Source: Lophius americanus (taxonomy: Eukaryota; Chordata; Actinopteri; Lophiiformes; Lophiidae). Taken from it: DNA of 64,000 bases. Shown here piece after piece: positions 62,301 to 64,000 of this stretch. Positions within the stretch are counted from its first letter, which is position 1. Every line of letters starts with the position of its first letter. Both the position numbers and the translations under genes were made by a program. The stretch lies in NCBI GenBank assembly GCA_037951165.1, contig JBBDHG010000061.1:6620001-6684000 (forward strand), read 5' to 3'. Under the pieces are notes generated by a model. That model did no database searches, was not told the DNA's origin, and saw only the letters and a program-made list of their open reading frames with translations.

Positions 62301-63973
62301 CATATTGTGAAAAGGATATGTAGTGCACACAATGCGACGCAGGGCAAACAAAGGCAGACCGCACAGAAGGGAAAGTTAAGGTGAGGCAGACATGTAACAT
62401 TGTACTCTGACATCAATATATTTTGACTCTTGAAAAATTAATTTTGTTCCTTAATACTTTGGTTGTAGGAGAAAATGGCTTAGATTTTTTTTTTTTGTCT
62501 GGAGCTCTGCTTTTGGTGATTATTCTGTTAGAAGGTGAACCTTTGGCCCAGTCTGAGATCCTGAGCGCTCTGAACCAAGTTTTCATAAAGGATATCTTTG
62601 CGCTTTGCCCTGTTCTGCTTTCCATCAGCCCTTACCAGTCTCGCCTTCCAAATAGCTATTTGGCAGGTGATGAGTGTTGCGTGGTTTCCTTCAGATGTGA
62701 TGCTTAGAATTGAGGCCAAACATTTAAATCTCGGTCTCGTCAGACCTAAGAGTGTTGTTTCTTATGGTCAGAGAGTCCCTTAGGTGCTTTTTGGCAAACT
62801 GCAAGCCGGCATTCCTGTGTCTTTCACTGAGGAGAGGCTTCTGTCGAGCCACAAAGACCAGTTATATGGATTGTTGCAGTGATGGATGACCCTCGGAAAG
62901 TTTCTCCCATCTCCATACAGGACTTTTGAAGCTCAGCGAGAGTCACCAACAGGCTCTCGGTGACTTATCTTAAGGTGTATGTATACCTCAGATGATCAAT
63001 GAAATGATCATGGAATGAAATGAGAGACATCTGAGCTAAATTTCAAATGTCCAAGCAAAGGCTTTGAATACTTCCGTCAATGTGATTCTTTTTTTTTGTA
63101 CTGTTTTTAATTGATCTGCAAAAACTTTCCAAAACCTTGTTTTGCTTTCTTATATGGTACAGATGTATGAGCAAAAAAATTATTTAAATGGTTTTAGCTT
63201 AAGGCTGCAACATAAAGAATATGAAAAAAGTGAAGGGCTTTGAGTACTTTCTGAATGCACTGTATTCTTGGAACCTCATTCAGCTTTATTTAAGAGTTCC
63301 CTACAAACATATAATTAGAACTTACCGTTTTTCAGTTACTCAAACTGCTGAAAAACCAGTGCACTAAAACTGTTTTGAGGTTCTAAAATTGGGATTGGGG
63401 ACGTTGACACAGGCTAATTCTAGCTGTATTAACAATTGTTTTGTTTTTTTACTTTGTAATACTAACTTTTTATTCCTCTACCTGTATCTTTTTTTAAATA
63501 GTAGCCCCTTCACTTGCTTGTGCCCATGAAACCTGCAATATAAATAAACTTGCCTGGCCTTTCCATGTGGGTTGAATCAATGTTTTGGCTTGAAGACGTT
63601 CCACCATTCATCCAAGTTGCTTCTTCAGTTCTAACTGTCTGATGGGGAGTCAGGGATTTTATACTTCCAGTAAGTGTTTGTACATAGAGAGCCAACTGCC
63701 AACTGACTCATCCCCAAGCTAAAACAGAAGTCCAGTCGCATTTGATTCAACCCACATGGATTACCACAATTTGGAGGAATGAGAATCTAAACAGACATCT
63801 TTCTTTGCCTTTCCTTGTCGCTACCTTAGGATGTCCTTCTCATCCAACCTCAACCATTATGGCATGGTACACGTAGCCAGCGTCAGTGATGTCCTACTTG
63901 ACACATCCTTTACACCACCTTGTCAGCGCATGGGAGCCATGGTCGCATTCCGCTCTTTCCAGGAGTTCACCAG
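44106..63973 (+). CDS. acaca: acaca: acetyl-CoA carboxylase alpha (ACC1), 5' part, runs off the window
   Basis: Cytosolic, biotin-dependent enzyme that carboxylates acetyl-CoA to malonyl-CoA, the committed step of fatty-acid synthesis. 28 coding exons are visible, listed separately. All phases join to about 1246 residues, and numbering is collinear with the human protein. Landmarks: SMSGLHLV with Ser80 (AMPK site), ATP-grasp loop EGGGGKGI (314-321), active-site [11 protein letters not shown] with Arg441, biotin site VMKM with Lys786 (AAG 53259-53261), and RMSFSS with Ser1201. Biotin carboxylase is about 117-620, then the BC-CT linker, the carrier domain about 752-818, and the start of the central region. 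The start [11 protein letters not shown] replaces human MDEPSPLAK and is followed by the shared [15 protein letters not shown]. Oddities: a GC-AG intron after 46323 and a 24-nt microexon. Carboxyltransferase exons are beyond the edge. ACC2 is excluded by the N-terminus and Ser80 context. Confidence 0.96.
45619..45658. repeat. 17-bp perfect hairpin with C5/G5 tracts (acaca intron)
   Basis: AACCCCCACCCCCATAC at 45619-45635, a six-base loop (ggttct), then the exact inverse to 45658. The G-rich arm could also take part in quadruplex-like structures. Confidence 0.9.
45812..45832. repeat. (AAT)n microsatellite
   Basis: Short trinucleotide run in the intron before coding exon 2. Confidence 0.85.
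46191..46323 (+). CDS. acaca: acaca coding exon 2 (residues 76-120), AMPK site Ser80
   Basis: [18 protein letters not shown] and then [20 protein letters not shown] to K120. Ser80 keeps the AMPK pattern: Leu at -5, Arg at -4, Leu at +4. The intron that follows begins GC, not GT (AAG|gcaatt). Confidence 0.95.
46487..46550. repeat. Short tandem duplication with internal hairpin
   Basis: The unit aatgtattgatatagttatg-tagaa occurs twice in a row (about 33-bp period). Inside, tgatatagtt and aactatatca form a 10-bp stem. Confidence 0.8.
47140..47278 (+). CDS. acaca: acaca coding exon 3 (residues 121-166)
   Basis: [20 protein letters not shown] to PEDLKANA. Start of the biotin carboxylase N-terminal subdomain. 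Acceptor tttttcaag. Confidence 0.96.
47405..47514 (+). CDS. acaca: acaca coding exon 4 (residues 167-203)
   Basis: [20 protein letters not shown] to RIPVQ, a conserved biotin carboxylase segment. Confidence 0.96.
47612..47693 (+). CDS. acaca: acaca coding exon 5 (residues 204-230)
   Basis: [20 protein letters not shown] to FMG, a biotin carboxylase segment. Phase 1 end at gtagga. Confidence 0.95.
47818..47916 (+). CDS. acaca: acaca coding exon 6 (residues 231-263)
   Basis: [20 protein letters not shown] to PWSGA. Human has SGS at the end. Confidence 0.95.
48225..48331 (+). CDS. acaca: acaca coding exon 7 (residues 264-299)
   Basis: [20 protein letters not shown] to EDGLK. The most variable biotin carboxylase exon compared with human (RVDWQENDFSKRILNVP). 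Donor gtgaga. Confidence 0.93.
48697..48807 (+). CDS. acaca: acaca coding exon 8 (residues 300-336), ATP-binding loop
   Basis: [20 protein letters not shown] and GIRKV. The glycine-rich ATP-grasp loop (314-321) is intact. Confidence 0.96.
48927..49136 (+). CDS. acaca: acaca coding exon 9 (residues 337-406)
   Basis: [20 protein letters not shown] to EDMER. Contains the conserved [19 protein letters not shown] and [12 protein letters not shown] blocks. Confidence 0.96.
49265..49435 (+). CDS. acaca: acaca coding exon 10 (residues 407-463), active site Arg441
   Basis: [20 protein letters not shown] then [17 protein letters not shown]. Metal/ATP glutamate and asparagine plus the catalytic arginine are present. 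Confidence 0.97.
49873..50034 (+). CDS. acaca: acaca coding exon 11 (residues 464-517)
   Basis: [20 protein letters not shown] to [10 protein letters not shown], the end of the carboxylase C-terminal subdomain core. Confidence 0.96.
50109..51368. mobile_element. hAT-type non-autonomous element with 8-bp target duplication (intron 11)
   Basis: GTGTAGGC (50109-50116) and TTGTAGGC (51361-51368) flank a 1244-bp body. It starts CAGTGGTATTCAAACC and ends GTTTGAGAACCACTG, inverted ends of the classic CAGTGGTTCTCAAAC hAT type. I see no intact transposase frame. Confidence 0.8.
51480..51643 (+). CDS. acaca: acaca coding exon 12 (residues 518-571)
   Basis: [20 protein letters not shown] to GENREEAIS. 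Near identical to human. Confidence 0.96.
51742..51950 (+). repeat. SINE-like repeat fragment (intron 12)
   Basis: tgtacggtttttctccgggt, then acaccagcttcctcccacaa and a ttggtatgaattga piece match the body of the repeat family at 10622. The head and tail are decayed. Confidence 0.55.
52036..52186 (+). CDS. acaca: acaca coding exon 13 (residues 572-622)
   Basis: [20 protein letters not shown] to RLISEKMQ. End of biotin carboxylase. Confidence 0.96.
52385..52488 (+). CDS. acaca: acaca coding exon 14 (residues 623-656)
   Basis: [20 protein letters not shown] to SLER. Entry to the BC-CT interaction region. Confidence 0.96.
52601..52828 (+). CDS. acaca: acaca coding exon 15 (residues 657-732)
   Basis: [20 protein letters not shown] to KEEVDR. 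BC-CT interaction region, very close to human. Confidence 0.96.
53009..53159 (+). CDS. acaca: acaca coding exon 16 (residues 733-783)
   Basis: [20 protein letters not shown] to CYAEIE. First half of the biotin carrier domain. Confidence 0.96.
53253..53387 (+). CDS. acaca: acaca coding exon 17 (residues 784-828), biotinylation site
   Basis: [20 protein letters not shown] to RVQQ. Lys786 (53259-53261) in MKM is the biotin attachment residue, at the same number as human. Confidence 0.97.
53388..55823 (+). other. acaca intron 17 (2.4 kb), nothing recognised
   Basis: Only short frames and homopolymer tracts. No exon-like conserved peptide and no clear mobile element were found. Confidence 0.5.
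55824..55970 (+). CDS. acaca: acaca coding exon 18 (residues 829-877)
   Basis: [20 protein letters not shown] to FFSAR. Start of the central, non-catalytic region. Confidence 0.95.
56055..56243 (+). CDS. acaca: acaca coding exon 19 (residues 878-940)
   Basis: [20 protein letters not shown] to LCQFPSQQ. Central region. Confidence 0.96.
56418..56441. repeat. (AAT)n microsatellite (intron 19)
   Basis: Short AAT run within an AT-rich intron. Confidence 0.85.
56914..57014 (+). CDS. acaca: acaca coding exon 20 (residues 941-973)
   Basis: [20 protein letters not shown] to QLVQ. Phase 2 end. Confidence 0.95.
57270..57358 (+). CDS. acaca: acaca coding exon 21 (residues 974-1003)
   Basis: [20 protein letters not shown] to FQN. 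Central region. Confidence 0.95.
57506..57630 (+). CDS. acaca: acaca coding exon 22 (residues 1004-1045)
   Basis: [20 protein letters not shown] to LLVTMLI. Central region. Confidence 0.95.
57825..58268 (+). mobile_element. Non-LTR retrotransposon 3' fragment (intron 22)
   Basis: The decayed frame reads [18 protein letters not shown] and then a [14 protein letters not shown] piece. The 3'UTR and terminus taaagtactttgtaactttg and ttttgaaaagtgctatacaa are typical of a fish LINE end. 5' truncated and dead. Confidence 0.7.
58513..58626 (+). CDS. acaca: acaca coding exon 23 (residues 1046-1083)
   Basis: [20 protein letters not shown] to LRARQ. Central region. Confidence 0.96.
59200..59313 (+). 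CDS. acaca: acaca coding exon 24 (residues 1084-1121)
   Basis: [20 protein letters not shown] to CIENLQ. Identical to human as far as I recall. Confidence 0.96.
59400..59489 (+). CDS. acaca: acaca coding exon 25 (residues 1122-1151)
   Basis: [20 protein letters not shown] to AALE. 30 codons. Confidence 0.96.
59602..59720 (+). CDS. acaca: acaca coding exon 26 (residues 1152-1190)
   Basis: [20 protein letters not shown] to PTSHPN. Phase 2 end, so it can join either the microexon or the 63830 exon. Confidence 0.96.
60135..60180. mobile_element. Solo Tc1-like terminus remnant (intron 26)
   Basis: ttcaccgatcagccatcaca followed by tttaaaccacctgcctac matches the terminal repeat of the family at 30918-31779 (caccgatcag-cataacatt type). 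No body is present. Confidence 0.6.
60847..60870 (+). CDS. acaca: acaca microexon, 24 nt (residues 1191-1198)
   Basis: attgcag|...|gtattg bounds 24 nt that add RGNIPTLN plus the shared split Arg, exactly the eight residues found before the Ser1200/1201 site in mammals. Both flanking exons have the same phase, so skipping keeps the frame. Confidence 0.92.
61318..61542 (+). other. Lys-rich open frame, 74 codons, unrecognised (intron 27)
   Basis: ATG to [23 protein letters not shown], then a run of Lys/Asp-rich residues, then [12 protein letters not shown]. Its composition is protein-like, but I recognise no family. It is not part of acaca and has no obvious promoter. It may be a gene or retroelement fragment. 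Confidence 0.2.
61794..62024 (-). other. Lys-rich frame inside the Tc1-like element, unrecognised
   Basis: The minus-strand frame has [20 protein letters not shown] and further Lys/Gln/Asp-rich sequence, ending VAKKHLRDD. It has no ATG at its 5' limit. The last residues come from transposase text that recurs exactly (23 bp) at 62775-62797. The rest does not belong to the element family, so it may be captured host sequence. Confidence 0.3.
62225..62516. other. Insertion-like segment within the Tc1-like element
   Basis: The family text breaks after ttgtcttggctatg and resumes at gattattctgttagaaggtg. The roughly 290 AT-rich bases between are not recognised. Confidence 0.4.
63563..63759. mobile_element. 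Foldback-type element with 18-bp perfect inverted ends
   Basis: CCATGTGGGTTGAATCAA at 63563-63580 is exactly inverted at 63742-63759. The body (ttgaagacgttccaccattc, atccaagttgcttcttcagt) is a text repeated widely in fish genomes. It ends 70 bp before the next acaca exon. Confidence 0.65.
63830..63973 (+). CDS. acaca: acaca coding exon 28 (residues 1199-1246), Ser1201 site
   Basis: [20 protein letters not shown] to SFQEFTR. Ser1201 follows Arg1199 as in human. Donor gtcagt at 63974 is the last acaca feature before the window edge. Confidence 0.95.
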
Positions 63974-64000
63974 GTCAGTCCGACTACAAACTAGTTCCTC

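Larger units (their letters stand above)
61691..63264 (-). mobile_element. Composite Tc1-like transposon (intron 27)
   Basis: The ends are inverted copies of about 75 bp: ttcagtgcgttgagaaaata at the left, ctttctgaatgcactgta at the right, both leading into gttgcagccttaagc. The inside from 62060 has the known fish Tc1-like text (ctgcagatcctctcaagctc; gaaggtgaacctttggccca; ctgaggagaggcttctgtcg), a minus-strand transposase full of breaks. Two segments (61800-62030 and 62225-62516) are foreign to that text. Confidence 0.75.

Overview
The window is vertebrate, most likely teleost (percomorph-type) nuclear DNA. All genes are split by GT-AG introns, the proteins read as fish orthologues of known vertebrate proteins, and the gaps carry fish-type repeats: Tc1-like and hAT-like elements, tRNA-derived SINEs, LINE 3' ends, and GT and GATA microsatellites. 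I cannot name the species.

There are three protein genes, all on the + strand. (1) ppm1d (Wip1, a PP2C-type nuclear phosphatase) runs from 2423 to 8894. It has six exons for a 570-residue form plus one alternative terminal exon, a CRE-rich promoter at 2203-2266 and a poly(A) signal at 10450. (2) A Tbx2-subfamily T-box gene, probably the teleost duplicate tbx2a, runs from 26653 to 32636 in seven exons (646 aa). It has a TATA box about 360 bp upstream of the start and is diverged even inside the T-box. (3) acaca (acetyl-CoA carboxylase alpha) starts at 44106 and runs off the right edge. Its 28 coding exons here give about 1246 residues, covering the N-terminal AMPK site, biotin carboxylase, the biotin carrier domain and the start of the central region. 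The carboxyltransferase half lies outside the window.

By region: 1-2200 is mostly featureless with a LINE reverse transcriptase remnant. 2203-10475 is ppm1d. 10.5-26.2 kb is a gene-free gap with repeats and one enhancer-like unique stretch. 26.3-33.5 kb is the T-box gene with a Tc1-like remnant in its last intron and a hAT MITE just after its stop. 33.5-41 kb is a repeat-poor gap with one SINE. 41.0-43.5 kb holds two promoter-like blocks separated by a LINE 3' fragment, then untranslated first-exon candidates for acaca. 44.1-64 kb is acaca, whose introns hold a hAT element, a LINE 3' end, Tc1-like elements and a foldback repeat.

The three genes act in separate pathways: DNA-damage checkpoint switch-off, developmental repression, and fatty-acid synthesis. 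In tetrapods BCAS3 lies between PPM1D and TBX2, and no bcas3 exon is visible here. That fits a post-duplication locus in which the bystander gene was lost.

The best observations are: an exact LDLR-type sterol response element next to NF-Y, Sp1 and CRE sites in front of acaca; a conserved 24-nt microexon just before the Ser1201 phosphosite; an inferred GC-AG intron in acaca; the alternative terminal exon of ppm1d; and the diverged T-box with a lost ancestral start codon. I see no prokaryote-style system, CRISPR array or clearly new gene system. Comparisons with human proteins and with repeat families are from memory, not from searches.
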